From the NCBI GenBank assembly GCA_018242505.1, contig JAFEBU010000064.1:1-64000 (forward strand): DNA of 64,000 nucleotides, in the 5' to 3' direction. Below are positions 16,556 to 24,874 of the stretch, piece after piece (positions within the stretch are counted from its first letter, which is position 1; every line of letters starts with the position of its first letter). Below the pieces are notes generated by a model. The model saw only the letters and a list, made by a program, of their open reading frames with translations, was not told where the DNA came from and did no database searches. The position numbers and the translations under genes are program-made. The stretch is from Pseudomonadota bacterium. Lineage in GTDB: Bacteria > Pseudomonadota > Alphaproteobacteria > Reyranellales > Reyranellaceae.

Positions 16556-16837
16556 GTGTTCGCGGAAGGAACGCTGCCTGCGAAGGCCAAGCAGCTCATT
16601 GCTGTCGCCGTGGCGCATGTCACGCAATGTCCTTATTGCATCCGAGGGCATACGAAAGCAGCGCTTCGTCATGGTGCGACGCGCCAGGAGCTGATGGAGG
16701 CCAATTGGGTCGCTGCCGAGATGCGGGCTGGAGGCGCCTATGCCCATGCCGCGCTCGCGCTTGCAGCGATGGACGAAGAGGGACAACCGCATCGGAGGAT
16801 GACAATCGCGATGCACCTGGCCGTGTCGATGTCGTAG
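16556..16837 (+). CDS. AhpD-like / carboxymuconolactone decarboxylase family protein, N-terminus truncated
   Basis: A 93-residue frame from a GTG carries the AhpD/CMD core: KQLIAVAVAHVTQCPYCIRGHTKAAL with the redox pair C-P-Y-C and a following His, then EAxWVAAEMRAGGAYAH. These small alpha-helical proteins act in peroxide defence or as decarboxylases. Similarity continues in frame upstream of the GTG (ALAPG, then EKAFQAFSWQ, to about 16505), but a TAG at 16496 closes the frame and no ATG, GTG or TTG lies in between. The usual N-terminus has therefore probably been lost by a nonsense or indel mutation. The product could be a short functional form or a pseudogene. Confidence 0.65.
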   Translation: MFAEGTLPAKAKQLIAVAVAHVTQCPYCIRGHTKAALRHGATRQELMEANWVAAEMRAGGAYAHAALALAAMDEEGQPHRRMTIAMHLAVSMS

Positions 16838-17032
16838 CGCTTGATGCAGGGGATGCTATCTTTAACGTGACCGCGCCTCGATGGTGATTGCCGGGCAGGG
16901 CAGATTGCCTCGCAGAGTTTGGAGTGCTGCATTGCTCCTTGCCGACTGGACAGCGGCTCAACGCAGGTTCGTTGCGGCATCGTCAAGTGGGTGGCCGTCG
17001 ATCCGACTGCTCAAAGAGTGGAGACCTCGACC

Positions 17033-17530
17033 ATGAAGCTCGGCATCATTTCGGATACGCATGGTCTTCTGAGGCCCGAGGTGGTCCAACGACTCGTGGG
17101 CGTCCACGGCATCATTCATGCGGGCGATATCGGCCACCCTGAAGTGATTTCGGGATTGCGAAAGATTGCGCCGACTACGGCAATAAGAGGAAACATCGAT
17201 AGAGGCGGGTGGGCATCGGAGTACCCGCACACCGTGCTCTTGAAGCTCGATGGCCGGTCCATCTATGTGCTTCACGACCTCAAAGAGCTGGATATCGATC
17301 CCGCGGCAGCCGGAATCGATATCGTTGTATCAGGTCATTCACATCGTCCGAAAATCGAAACCGTCGGCGGTGTGCTTTACCTCAATCCGGGAAGTGCCGG
17401 ACCACGGCGTTTCTCCTTACCCATTGCGCTTGCGACGCTTGAGCTCGCGGGCGAGGCGCTCAGGCCGAGCATCCATGAGATCGGCGCCGGCCGGAACGTC
17501 ACGGGTTGCGTTCAGTCACCGGTACGGTGA
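17033..17530 (+). CDS. YfcE/MJ0936-type metallophosphoesterase
   Basis: A 165-residue calcineurin-like phosphoesterase. Metal motifs are visible in order: ISDTHG (D-x-H, residues 6-11), HAGDIG (G-D near 34), RGNID (G-N near 58), and GHSHRP near 104 with a preceding metal His. The MJ0936/YfcE subfamily has phosphodiesterase activity in vitro; the physiological role is unknown. The ATG at 17033 is the first residue of the conserved core, so an upstream in-frame start is rejected. Its 3' end overlaps the convergent CaiB gene by 32 bp. Confidence 0.85.
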   Translation: MKLGIISDTHGLLRPEVVQRLVGVHGIIHAGDIGHPEVISGLRKIAPTTAIRGNIDRGGWASEYPHTVLLKLDGRSIYVLHDLKELDIDPAAAGIDIVVSGHSHRPKIETVGGVLYLNPGSAGPRRFSLPIALATLELAGEALRPSIHEIGAGRNVTGCVQSPVR

Positions 17531-18719
17531 CGTTCTCTTGTCGCAGCCGCGTGAGTTCGGCGGCAGTCATCCCCAACAGTTCGCTCAGGACATCTTCGGT
17601 ATGCTGCCCTAACGTTGGCGCCGGCCGGTGGATCTCTGCCTTGCCGCCAGCGTGGAGGCGAATCGGCGAGATCGGAACACGTGTGCGGCCGCGCCTCGGA
17701 TGGTCGACATCGACCCAGAAGCCGCGTGCCTCGAGATGACGATCGTACGCTACCTCGCGCGCTGTCTTTACTGGCGCACACGGTACATGCGCTTCATTGA
17801 GGAGCCGCAGGACCTCGTCCTTGCTGCGCGTGATCGTCCAGGCACCCACGATGTCGTCGATCTCCGCCATGTGCTTGGCCCGACCAGGCGTGGTCGAATA
17901 GTTCGCATTCTCGAGCAGATCCGAGCGCCCCAATATCTGGCACATGGAATGCCAGTGTCGCTCCGCCGAGGTGAAGATCGCAACGTAGCCGTCGGTACAG
18001 GGGTAGGTGTTGTATGGCGCCATGGCGAGCGCGGGATGTCGGTTGCCGGTGCGATCCGGCACATTCTTGTCGCCGTCCATCACCGCGCCCAGTGCCGAGG
18101 CGAGGGAGATCGCGGCGGCCTCGTGCATGGCGACTTCTACCCTTTGGCCAAAACCGGTGCGTTCACGCTGCACCAGTGCGCCGAGGATGCCAGCGCAGAG
18201 GTGGATACCTGCGAGGAAGTCGCAAACGGCGGCACCCGCCTTGGTCGGTGGTCCGTCGGCATGGCCGGTGGCGTTGGTGATCCCGCTCATCGCCTGGATC
18301 GTTACGTCCATGGCGGCCAGATTGCGGTAGGGGCCGTCAAGACCGAAGCCCGAGCTGCCCCCATAGACCAGGCGAGGATTGAGCTTGTGCAACACCTCCC
18401 AGCCCAGGCCCAAGCGGTCCATGACGCCAGCGGCAAAATTCTCGATCAGAACGTCTGCTTTGGCGGCCAGCGCAAGGAAGATCTCCTTGCCACGCGGCTG
18501 CTTGAGGTCGAGCACCACCGATTCCTTGTTGGAGTTCAGCATAACCAGCGGGTAGGGCTCGACGTCGCGCTTGCGGCGACGGACGACGTCACCCTCCGGC
18601 GGTTCGATCTTCAGCACCCGGGCACCCATGAAGGCGAGCTGCAGCCCGCAGTAAGGACCATTGTAGATCTGCCCCAAATCAAGAACGAGCATTCCATCCA
18701 GTGGACGGCGGATGGTCAT
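17499..18719 (-). CDS. CaiB/BaiF family CoA-transferase
   Basis: A 406-residue class III CoA-transferase, which moves CoA between carboxylic acids without an activated ATP step. The N-terminal LDGMLVLDLGQIYNGPYCGLQLAFMGARVLKIE is typical. The catalytic aspartate is probably in NLAAMDVTIQAMSG near residue 167. The C-terminal half has APYNTYPCTDGYVAIFTSAERHW and the GQHTEDVL end motif. The ATG at 18719 follows GAGGAGA; a longer start at 18824 runs through an 18-bp tandem duplication and is rejected. It stands alone on its strand with no obvious operon partner, so the substrate is unknown. Confidence 0.88.
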   Translation of the reverse strand: MTIRRPLDGMLVLDLGQIYNGPYCGLQLAFMGARVLKIEPPEGDVVRRRKRDVEPYPLVMLNSNKESVVLDLKQPRGKEIFLALAAKADVLIENFAAGVMDRLGLGWEVLHKLNPRLVYGGSSGFGLDGPYRNLAAMDVTIQAMSGITNATGHADGPPTKAGAAVCDFLAGIHLCAGILGALVQRERTGFGQRVEVAMHEAAAISLASALGAVMDGDKNVPDRTGNRHPALAMAPYNTYPCTDGYVAIFTSAERHWHSMCQILGRSDLLENANYSTTPGRAKHMAEIDDIVGAWTITRSKDEVLRLLNEAHVPCAPVKTAREVAYDRHLEARGFWVDVDHPRRGRTRVPISPIRLHAGGKAEIHRPAPTLGQHTEDVLSELLGMTAAELTRLRQENVTVPVTERNP

Positions 18720-18767
18720 CGAGGTCTCCTCTTCAATCTTTTCCGATCGCCAATACCGGGCGTGGGC

Positions 18768-18803
18768 CGTCAGGCAGAGGGTTGTCGTCAGGCAGAGGGT
18801 ATC
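18768..18803. repeat. Two-copy tandem duplication of 18 bp
   Basis: CGTCAGGCAGAGGGTTGT (18768-18785) is repeated immediately (18786-18803) with changes only at the 3' end. It lies in the 5' untranslated region of the CaiB gene. Confidence 0.8.
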
Positions 18804-18879
18804 GCGACTTCTCCGTGAATCCACGTATCTTCGGCGCGATGCTCACGCCTCAATGCACGATCTTGGGCAGGGATTCTCC

Positions 18880-19349
18880 TGCGCGAAACTGTTGGAGGCC
18901 GATCTGGTTGAGAAGGGCGCGTCTACGGTAGCTGGCATCGCAGTCGATGTGGCACCGAACCGGGGCGACGGCCAGCGGCTCGTTGTGCCCGATTCTTTGG
19001 AACCGGAAGAATTCACGCCGCCAGCCTTCCGCGGTGCTGTTGCCTTTTATCCTTGATGCGATCTCGTAGGTTCAAGTGCAAAGCTTGTGATACCTGTCCC
19101 GGTCTTCAGCGGTGGTCGCGGCAACCGAGTCGCGGGACGCGAATGCGCCAATGTCGAAGTCGCGCGCGCCGAATATACGGTGCAGCCTATCCTCAGGCAG
19201 CCCATTCGTACGATCTCGATATCCTGGTGCAGCATTATGTCGGGCTCCTGATCGGCAACAGTCCCGATGCCGCCGCGGACAGCCGCAAACGAATGATTGC
19301 CTTCCTTGACCATCGCCAGTTGGAAACGCAGCAGGCTGCTGTCCGATAG
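18880..19349 (+). pseudogene. Possible dienelactone-hydrolase-family relic
   Basis: Two pieces in different plus-strand frames resemble the C-terminal half of dienelactone hydrolases. PAFRGAVAFYP (about 19018-19053) ends at a stop. YGAAYPQAAHSYDLD, then DAAADSRKRMIAFLDHR (about 19180-19325), has the catalytic-His region and terminal helix of the family. There is no intact nucleophile region or start codon, and at least one frameshift is needed. The identification rests on short motifs and is tentative. Confidence 0.4.
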
Positions 19350-19523
19350 AGCATCGCTCGTTCCGATTGGCTCTGTGAGCGGATCACTGACAACCAACAT
19401 CAGGCACCGGCGGCACTCGGTGAATGATACCTGAGCAGTTTAGGTTCGCTGCAGGACCTGCCTGATAAAAGCCACCGGCTATCTGTATGCGGGTATGCCG
19501 CAGCATCTCGCCACGAAAGAAGA

Positions 19524-19550
19524 AGCGCCCCGGCCTTTCGGCGGGGCGCT
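19524..19550 (-). terminator. Rho-independent terminator after the Lys-rich small gene
   Basis: AGCGCCCC (19524-19531) pairs with GGGGCGCT (19543-19550), with an inner GCC-TTTC-GGC stem-loop. On the minus strand the hairpin is followed by TTCTTCTTTC. It lies 21 bp beyond the stop of the 46-residue gene. Confidence 0.75.
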
Positions 19551-19570
19551 GTCATACGCTATTGAGGGAA

Positions 19571-19711
19571 CTAAATCGTCTTCTTCTTCTTTGCTGCCTT
19601 CCTCTTCGCCGCTTTCTTCACGACGCTCTTCTTCGCAGCTTTCTTGGCGGTCTTCTTCTTGGCGACCTTCTTCTTGGTTGCTCGCTTTTTCGTGCTGATT
19701 CTTCCAGCCAA
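19571..19711 (-). CDS. Small Lys/Ala-rich histone-H1-like protein, TTG start
   Basis: A 46-residue protein, about half lysine, of repeating K-K-A/T/V units (for example KKVAKKKTAKKAAKKSVV). It resembles the C-terminal tails of bacterial H1-like/AlgP proteins, which bind DNA or nucleic acids non-specifically. It has no ATG. The TTG at 19711 is preceded by AGGAGAATCATT, an ideal ribosome-binding site, and the gene ends in a strong terminator, so I consider it real. It is not part of an operon. The alternative is a fortuitous low-complexity frame, but the RBS and terminator argue against that. Confidence 0.7.
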   Translation of the reverse strand: MAGRISTKKRATKKKVAKKKTAKKAAKKSVVKKAAKRKAAKKKKTI

Positions 19712-19949
19712 AATGATTCTCCTTTCCTAGGTGTGTTTGGGTGTCGCCACCCATTGACTGACGTAGCAATGTTTCCGTGATGAGCAAATTGTGGTTTGGG
19801 GATAACTTGCGGGCGAATGTGCGTTGAAAGGTTCCCGATGTGCCTGATCGTGCCGGTGTTTGAACGATTCGTCGCCGACGATCGCGAGTTTGCGAAGATG
19901 TGCGAGTGCCGAGATAACCGCCACAAAATTAACTGCGCGGGCTTTTGCT

Positions 19950-20440
19950 CTTGGACATCATGCTCACGAACATGCCCTCGCGTGGAACAGCCACATCGCC
20001 CGGGCACCGATATTCATCATCTGGTTTGGCCTCGTTGAGAGCTCGAAAGTGGCGCTCGCCGTCAGCCTCGTGTTCTTCATTCCTATGCTGAACACCGAAG
20101 CAGACATCCGCTCGCTTGGCCGCGAACCGATCCTGACCATGCGTGCGCAGGGTGCCACCGACCGCCAACACTTTTGGAGGGGATGTTGCCGGGCGTGGTC
20201 CCGGCAATCTTCGGCGGTATGCGATTGGGGCTGGTCTACTCGTTGCCGGGCGTCGTCGTAGGCGAGATGATTCGGGCGCGCACGGGGCTCGACCGGCGCA
20301 TCTCGTTTTACGCTGCCTGTTTTCCCGCCGGAGGCGTGCCGGGCACGATCCTGGCACTCGCCGTCATCGGGCTGACGCTGAATTTCCTCGTCGTCCGTAC
20401 CGAAGCCATTCTGCTGCGTTGGAAGGATGGCCCGACTTGA
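19950..20440 (+). pseudogene. ABC transporter permease relic (SsuC/TauC type)
   Basis: Two overlapping plus-strand frames give one BPD-type permease C-terminal half. The first is ARAPIFIIWFGLVESSKVALAVSLVFFIPMLNTEADI, then RAQGATDRQHFWR. After a frameshift near 20175 comes GMLPGVVPAIFGGMRLGLVYSL, then VVVGEMI, and terminal helices. This is the EAA-loop region typical of nitrate, sulfonate or taurine importers. The N-terminal half and any start codon are missing, and no ATPase or binding-protein gene is adjacent. It resembles the intact permease at 48034 in family. Confidence 0.75.
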
Positions 20441-20862
20441 CCTTGCAAGGCCGTTTCGGTGGTGCGAGCGGCATCAGCACTGCACAGGTCCAACCCGAAT
20501 AAAAGCTGCGGCGGAGAGACTCTATCCCTTCGCTGAAGGGGGAGGGCGTTCCCAAGGTCTATCGATCACGCAACGTTGTAGAGCGGGTGTGCTCGACTAC
20601 AGCGCGCTTCTACAACACGACACGCAGGCATCCGACGATCGGCTGCGCCAACCCATGCAGCCTGACCGAGGCCGCCACCCCTGAAGGGCCTCGCGGATGA
20701 GGCCGCTCTTTGAAGGCAACACTTCCAACTCTGGGTGCCGCACGATTGTCCCCTCCCTCTTGCGAATCCGCAGCGCGAACGGCAGTTCCAGTTGATCGAA
20801 AATTTGACAGTCCTCCAACTCGTCACTCATGCTGGGCAAAGAAATCTCCAGAGGAAAGCCAC
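20441..20862. other. Intergenic stretch before the TauD-type gene
   Basis: No recognisable gene was seen. A 90-codon minus-strand frame at 20597-20869 lacks recognisable similarity and runs into the start of the dioxygenase. The promoter of the dioxygenase gene presumably lies in the last 150 bp. Confidence 0.45.
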
Positions 20863-21825
20863 ATGTCATCGTCGACTCAGGATCCGAGTGGCATCGTTGT
20901 CACCCCGCTGACGCTGCATATTGGCGCCGAGATCAGCAATCTGGACCTCAAGAAGCCGCTCCCGCCGGCGCAGCTGAAGGCCGTGCGGGCCGCGCTGCTG
21001 AAATGGAAGGTGGTGTTCTTCCGTGGCCAACACCTGGACCACGCGCAGCATGTCGCGATGGCTCGGCAGTTCGGAGAGTGCACGATCGGCCATGCCGTGT
21101 TCGGTCATATCGATCAGTATCCGGAGATCTACTCGGTCGCCAAGAATCGTACCGCCAATTCCGATCGCGGATCGATGATGGTGACGCCCTGGTCCGGCTG
21201 GCACACCGACATCACCGCCGCGGTGAACCCGCCTGCCGGCTCGATCCTGCGCGGTGTGACGATCCCGCCCTATGGTGGCGACACGTTCTGGACCAACCTC
21301 GTTGTGGCTTATGCCGGGCTGTCGGAGCCCATGCGGGCTTTTATCGATGGCTTACGGGCCATTCACGCCTTTGAGCCACGGGGAAACGCGAATGCCACAG
21401 CCGAGTATAACGAACGAGTGAGGCGGCGCGCACTGCGCAGCGAGCATCCACTGGTGACCGTTCATCCGGAAACCGGGGAGCGGGTACTGTTCGTCAGTCC
21501 GTCGTTTTTGAAGTCGATCGTCGGCATGACCCCACGCGAAAGCCAGAAGATACTGGAACTGCTGTGGGAGCATATAGCGCGGCCGGAGTATACCGTCCGC
21601 TTCAAGTGGAACGCCGGCGATATCGCGTTCTGGGACAATCGTGCCACCTCGCATCTGGCACCGACGGACATTTTCTCCTCCGACTTCGACCGGCAACTCT
21701 ACCGCATCACCCTTGTGGGCGAACCCTGCGTCGGTGTCGATGGACGGAAGTCTGTCTCCATCGAAGGCTTTCCGATCCTCTCCGTCGACCACGAGCTCCG
21801 CATGCAGACTCGGGCGGCGGACTAA
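20863..21825 (+). CDS. TauD/TfdA family Fe(II)/2-oxoglutarate dioxygenase
   Basis: A 320-residue non-heme iron dioxygenase that couples 2-oxoglutarate decarboxylation to substrate hydroxylation. The iron triad is visible as H114-x-D116 in SGWHTDITAA and a His near 264 in NRATSHLAPTD. The 2-oxoglutarate-binding Arg lies near 282 in LYRITLVG. The fold starts with LTLHIGAEISNLDL, a TauD-like N-terminus. The ATG at 20863 follows GAGGAAAG; longer in-frame starts are rejected. The preceding decayed ABC permease is of the taurine/sulfonate type, so the locus may once have been a sulfonate or related uptake unit. Confidence 0.88.
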   Translation: MSSSTQDPSGIVVTPLTLHIGAEISNLDLKKPLPPAQLKAVRAALLKWKVVFFRGQHLDHAQHVAMARQFGECTIGHAVFGHIDQYPEIYSVAKNRTANSDRGSMMVTPWSGWHTDITAAVNPPAGSILRGVTIPPYGGDTFWTNLVVAYAGLSEPMRAFIDGLRAIHAFEPRGNANATAEYNERVRRRALRSEHPLVTVHPETGERVLFVSPSFLKSIVGMTPRESQKILELLWEHIARPEYTVRFKWNAGDIAFWDNRATSHLAPTDIFSSDFDRQLYRITLVGEPCVGVDGRKSVSIEGFPILSVDHELRMQTRAAD

Positions 21826-22030
21826 CCAGGAGTGGAGAGAGCGTCCGGCCCGGGTCAGTCGCGTGGCGATTGGAGCAGTCGGAGCATGGCCATGACGGCC
21901 TTTTCGCCGGTTGTCGCGGTAGTTTGTTGTCCCTGTCGAAAAGGCGAAGGCGCCGAGAGCCGGAAATTTCTCAAGTTTCGTTCGCCAGCATCATGGTGTT
22001 GCTGGCATCGGGACGGCCGAGAGAATCGGC

Positions 22031-23524
22031 TTATAGAATCGGCGCCATCATACCCACAGCATTTTGGACCAGCCGTTTGCGAAACGGCCATGCTTGCACA
22101 ACGTCGATGGCTATCGGCCGGGAGGCAGCGAGATACCCGAGCTGCCGTTCGCGGATGACCTTGGTTGTGTCCTTGTCGGCGATGAGTAGGTTGTTCTCAT
22201 AGTTCAGTTCCAGGCTGCGACGATCCATGTTGGCCGATCCGACCAGTGCGATCTCGTTGTCCAAAGTCATCGACTTGGTGTGCAGCAATCCCAACGGATA
22301 TTGGTATACGGCGACGCCGGAGGCGAGCAAGGCTGGATACATACTGCGGGACGCGTTGCCGACCAGCCAGGAATCGTTGCGCGCCGGGAAGACAATGGTG
22401 GTCTTGACCCCGCGCTTGGGTGCGGCGCACAGAGCGCGCAGGATGGCTTCGTCCGGTACGAAGTAAGGCGTAGTGATCAACAGATCCTGGCGAGCTGCAT
22501 AGATGCAGGCTGCGAACATGTCGGACATGGCATTGCTCTGGCTGGTTGGCCCGGTGCCGAACATCTGCGCTGTCACATTGTCATCGAAGCGTTCGGGTAG
22601 GGGAGCGGCGGTCGGCAGCTGCTCCAATGCTTCCCCGGTCTCGTCGATCCATGCGGCCAGGAACAGGTATTGCTGTTGCCGCACCACCGGGCCTTCGCAT
22701 CGCAGGAAGATGTCTACCCACGGCGCGAACTTCGGTTTCACCCGAAATTGTGGATCGGCACAATTTTGGCTGCCGCAGTAGGCGATCCGGTTGTCGATCA
22801 CCACGATCTTGCGGTGATTGCGAAGGTCGGGCCGTCCCACGGCGAGATGACCGAGCCGCGGGACGTCGTTGAGTGTCGCGACCGTCTGTGCGCCGGCCTC
22901 GCGCAGTTGCCGCCAGCGCGGGCAGCGGGTAAACGCTCGCGAGCCAAGCGCATCCACCATCACGCGGCAACGCACGCCTCGCTGCGCGGCGGCCGCCACC
23001 GCATCGGCCACCTTGCCACCGCTATGGTCGTCCAACCAGATGTAGAAGCTTATATGAACGTGCTCGTGCGCCGTTTCGATATCGGCAACGAGCGCATCGA
23101 TGGCGATATCGGAATTGACCATCGGCATGTCCGGTGGCGCGTGCGCATCGCCCAACAGCGTGATGCGGTTGCCGGCGACCGGAAAGAATCCGTTGATCGA
23201 ACGGCACAGGTCGAACAGGTTGGCTGCCTCGCGTTCAATGGTGGCAGGCGCATATGAAGCATCGTGCGGCAGCGGCATCCGCGCCTCGATCGCGCGAAGG
23301 CGTCTGATCCGTCTCTGGCCAATGCTGGTCTCACCCAGCAGCAGATAGGCCACCACACCCAGCAGCGGCAGCAACATGATCACGGCTATCCAGGCCACGC
23401 GCGAGACCGGGATGCGATTGGGTCGGGTGATTGCGCGCGCGACGACCAGCAGGTGCACGACGTACAGAGCGACGGTGAGCAACAGACTGACCGGGTGATG
23501 CGGCCAAGTTAGGGTGAACGCCAC
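22031..23524 (-). CDS. cls: Cardiolipin synthase / phospholipase D family protein
   Basis: A 497-residue protein with two N-terminal membrane helices (about residues 10-28 and 40-62). Two HKD catalytic motifs follow: H-R-K-I-V-V-I-D near residue 238 with YCGSQN, and H-T-K-S-M-T-L-D near 416 with VGSANMDRRS. This is the bacterial Cls architecture, condensing two phosphatidylglycerols to cardiolipin at the inner membrane. It is a single gene with no operon partner. The length is normal for ClsA-type enzymes. Confidence 0.92.
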   Translation of the reverse strand: MAFTLTWPHHPVSLLLTVALYVVHLLVVARAITRPNRIPVSRVAWIAVIMLLPLLGVVAYLLLGETSIGQRRIRRLRAIEARMPLPHDASYAPATIEREAANLFDLCRSINGFFPVAGNRITLLGDAHAPPDMPMVNSDIAIDALVADIETAHEHVHISFYIWLDDHSGGKVADAVAAAAQRGVRCRVMVDALGSRAFTRCPRWRQLREAGAQTVATLNDVPRLGHLAVGRPDLRNHRKIVVIDNRIAYCGSQNCADPQFRVKPKFAPWVDIFLRCEGPVVRQQQYLFLAAWIDETGEALEQLPTAAPLPERFDDNVTAQMFGTGPTSQSNAMSDMFAACIYAARQDLLITTPYFVPDEAILRALCAAPKRGVKTTIVFPARNDSWLVGNASRSMYPALLASGVAVYQYPLGLLHTKSMTLDNEIALVGSANMDRRSLELNYENNLLIADKDTTKVIRERQLGYLAASRPIAIDVVQAWPFRKRLVQNAVGMMAPIL

Positions 23525-23717
23525 GACTGGGCCCCAGGATGAACGACCATGCTTCGACTTAACGCAGGTGAGGCTGCGCCGCCAGCAGCCGCGCGTTTGT
23601 GGAATTGATGCCCGGTCGACGAGTGGAGGCGGCGATGGTCGAAAGAGTCCGGCAGTATCGGAACGGTTTGACCGTCAATACACGCGGCAGGGGTCGGAAC
23701 GTCATCCCGAGTGAAAT

Positions 23718-24698
23718 TCACGGGGCCAGGACCAGCCGGCCGACAACATCTCGGTTCTCGAGTGCACTCAATGCCTGTGGCACATCGTGGAGTCCTACTG
23801 TCTTTGCGACGGCAGGTCGGATGAGGCCCTGCTCGTATAGATCGATGATTTCCTTGTGCGCCGCCGCGACGACCGGTCGGTCGTGGGCGGTGTAGGCGGA
23901 CCAGTGCACGCCAAGTACGGTGTAGTTCTTCACCAGGACGTGGTTGGCGGGAAAGGCCGGGATCTGGCCGCCAGCGAATCCAATGACGAGATGTCTGCCT
24001 TCCCACGCAAGGCGGCGTCGCACGATCTCAGTCAACGACCCGCCGACAGGATCGAACACCACGTCGACCCCATGACCCGCTGTAATTTCGGCCAGGCGCC
24101 GAGCGACATCCTCATTGCGGTGATCAATCACGTGACTGGCGCCGATCTGCCGGCAGAGATCGAGCTTTTCTGCAGATCCTGCTGTCGCGATCACCCGCGC
24201 CTTGGCGGCGGCACCGAGTTGGATGGCGGCAGAGCCCACGCCGCTGGCCCCGGCAAGCACCAGCAGCCATTCGCCGGCACGCAGGTGGCCGCGATGGTGC
24301 AGGGCGACATGCGCCGTCTGATAGGTCGAATAGAGGACAGTGGCGTCCGGGAAGGAGATGTGGCGTGGAAAGACCACGGCTGCATGTGCGCGAACGAGCG
24401 CTTGTTCGGCAAAGCCACCTGACGGCAATGCCGACATGGCGGCGACATGTTGGCCTACATCGAGATCGACACCAGGTCCGACGGCTTCGACGACGCCTGA
24501 GGTTTCCAGTCCGGGCGTGAAGGGGACCGGAGGCCGGTCCTGGTATACGCCTTGGCACAGCAGAATATCGGCGAAATTGATGGTGCCTGCGCGAACACGG
24601 ATGCGGGCTTGGCCGGCAGCAGGCTCGGGAAGAGGGATATCTTCCAGCACAAGGGCCTTCGAGTGGTGGCCCTTCTCGTAGATACGCCAAGCTTTCAT
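23718..24698 (-). CDS. NADPH:quinone oxidoreductase family protein
   Basis: A 326-residue MDR-family protein: a GroES-like domain (PGLETSGVVEAVGPGVD near residue 60) and a Rossmann domain (VLAGASGVGSAAIQLGAAAKA near 147). It lacks the structural zinc cysteines, so it is a QOR-type reductase. It is divergent from the flavin monooxygenase gene at 24875, and their shared promoter region contains two copies of the TTCTA-N8-TAGAA palindrome found also in front of the TetR gene. It is therefore probably part of the same regulon. The substrate is unknown. Confidence 0.87.
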   Translation of the reverse strand: MKAWRIYEKGHHSKALVLEDIPLPEPAAGQARIRVRAGTINFADILLCQGVYQDRPPVPFTPGLETSGVVEAVGPGVDLDVGQHVAAMSALPSGGFAEQALVRAHAAVVFPRHISFPDATVLYSTYQTAHVALHHRGHLRAGEWLLVLAGASGVGSAAIQLGAAAKARVIATAGSAEKLDLCRQIGASHVIDHRNEDVARRLAEITAGHGVDVVFDPVGGSLTEIVRRRLAWEGRHLVIGFAGGQIPAFPANHVLVKNYTVLGVHWSAYTAHDRPVVAAAHKEIIDLYEQGLIRPAVAKTVGLHDVPQALSALENRDVVGRLVLAP

Positions 24699-24764
24699 GC
24701 CGCTGCACCCAGATTGCTTTCGCTATCCGATCACAGCCCGAGCCCGCCTGTCCGTCAACATATC

Positions 24765-24782
24765 TTCTATTCGCGATTAGAA
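24765..24782. promoter_or_regulatory. Palindromic operator candidate, copy 1 (TTCTA-N8-TAGAA)
   Basis: TTCTA-TTCGCGAT-TAGAA lies between the divergent QOR and luciferase-like genes. Two other copies have the same arms and spacing. It is probably the binding site of the TetR-family regulator encoded at 29866. Confidence 0.65.
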
Positions 24783-24819
24783 TTGAGCGCCTCGCATGGC
24801 CGGCCCATTTGACTCTCAT

Positions 24820-24837
24820 TTCTAAAAGAAATTAGAA
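24820..24837. promoter_or_regulatory. Palindromic operator candidate, copy 2
   Basis: TTCTA-AAAGAAAT-TAGAA lies 38 bp before the start of the luciferase-like gene. Its centre is 55 bp from copy 1, about five helical turns, so both dimers would sit on the same DNA face. Confidence 0.65.
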
Positions 24838-24874
24838 TATATACTATTGGCTTCTGCTTCCACGGAGTGCGCCC

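Noticed and set aside
17628..18818. Plus-strand 396-codon frame opposite the CaiB gene
   Set aside because: Antisense shadow. The minus-strand product matches CaiB/BaiF along its whole length.
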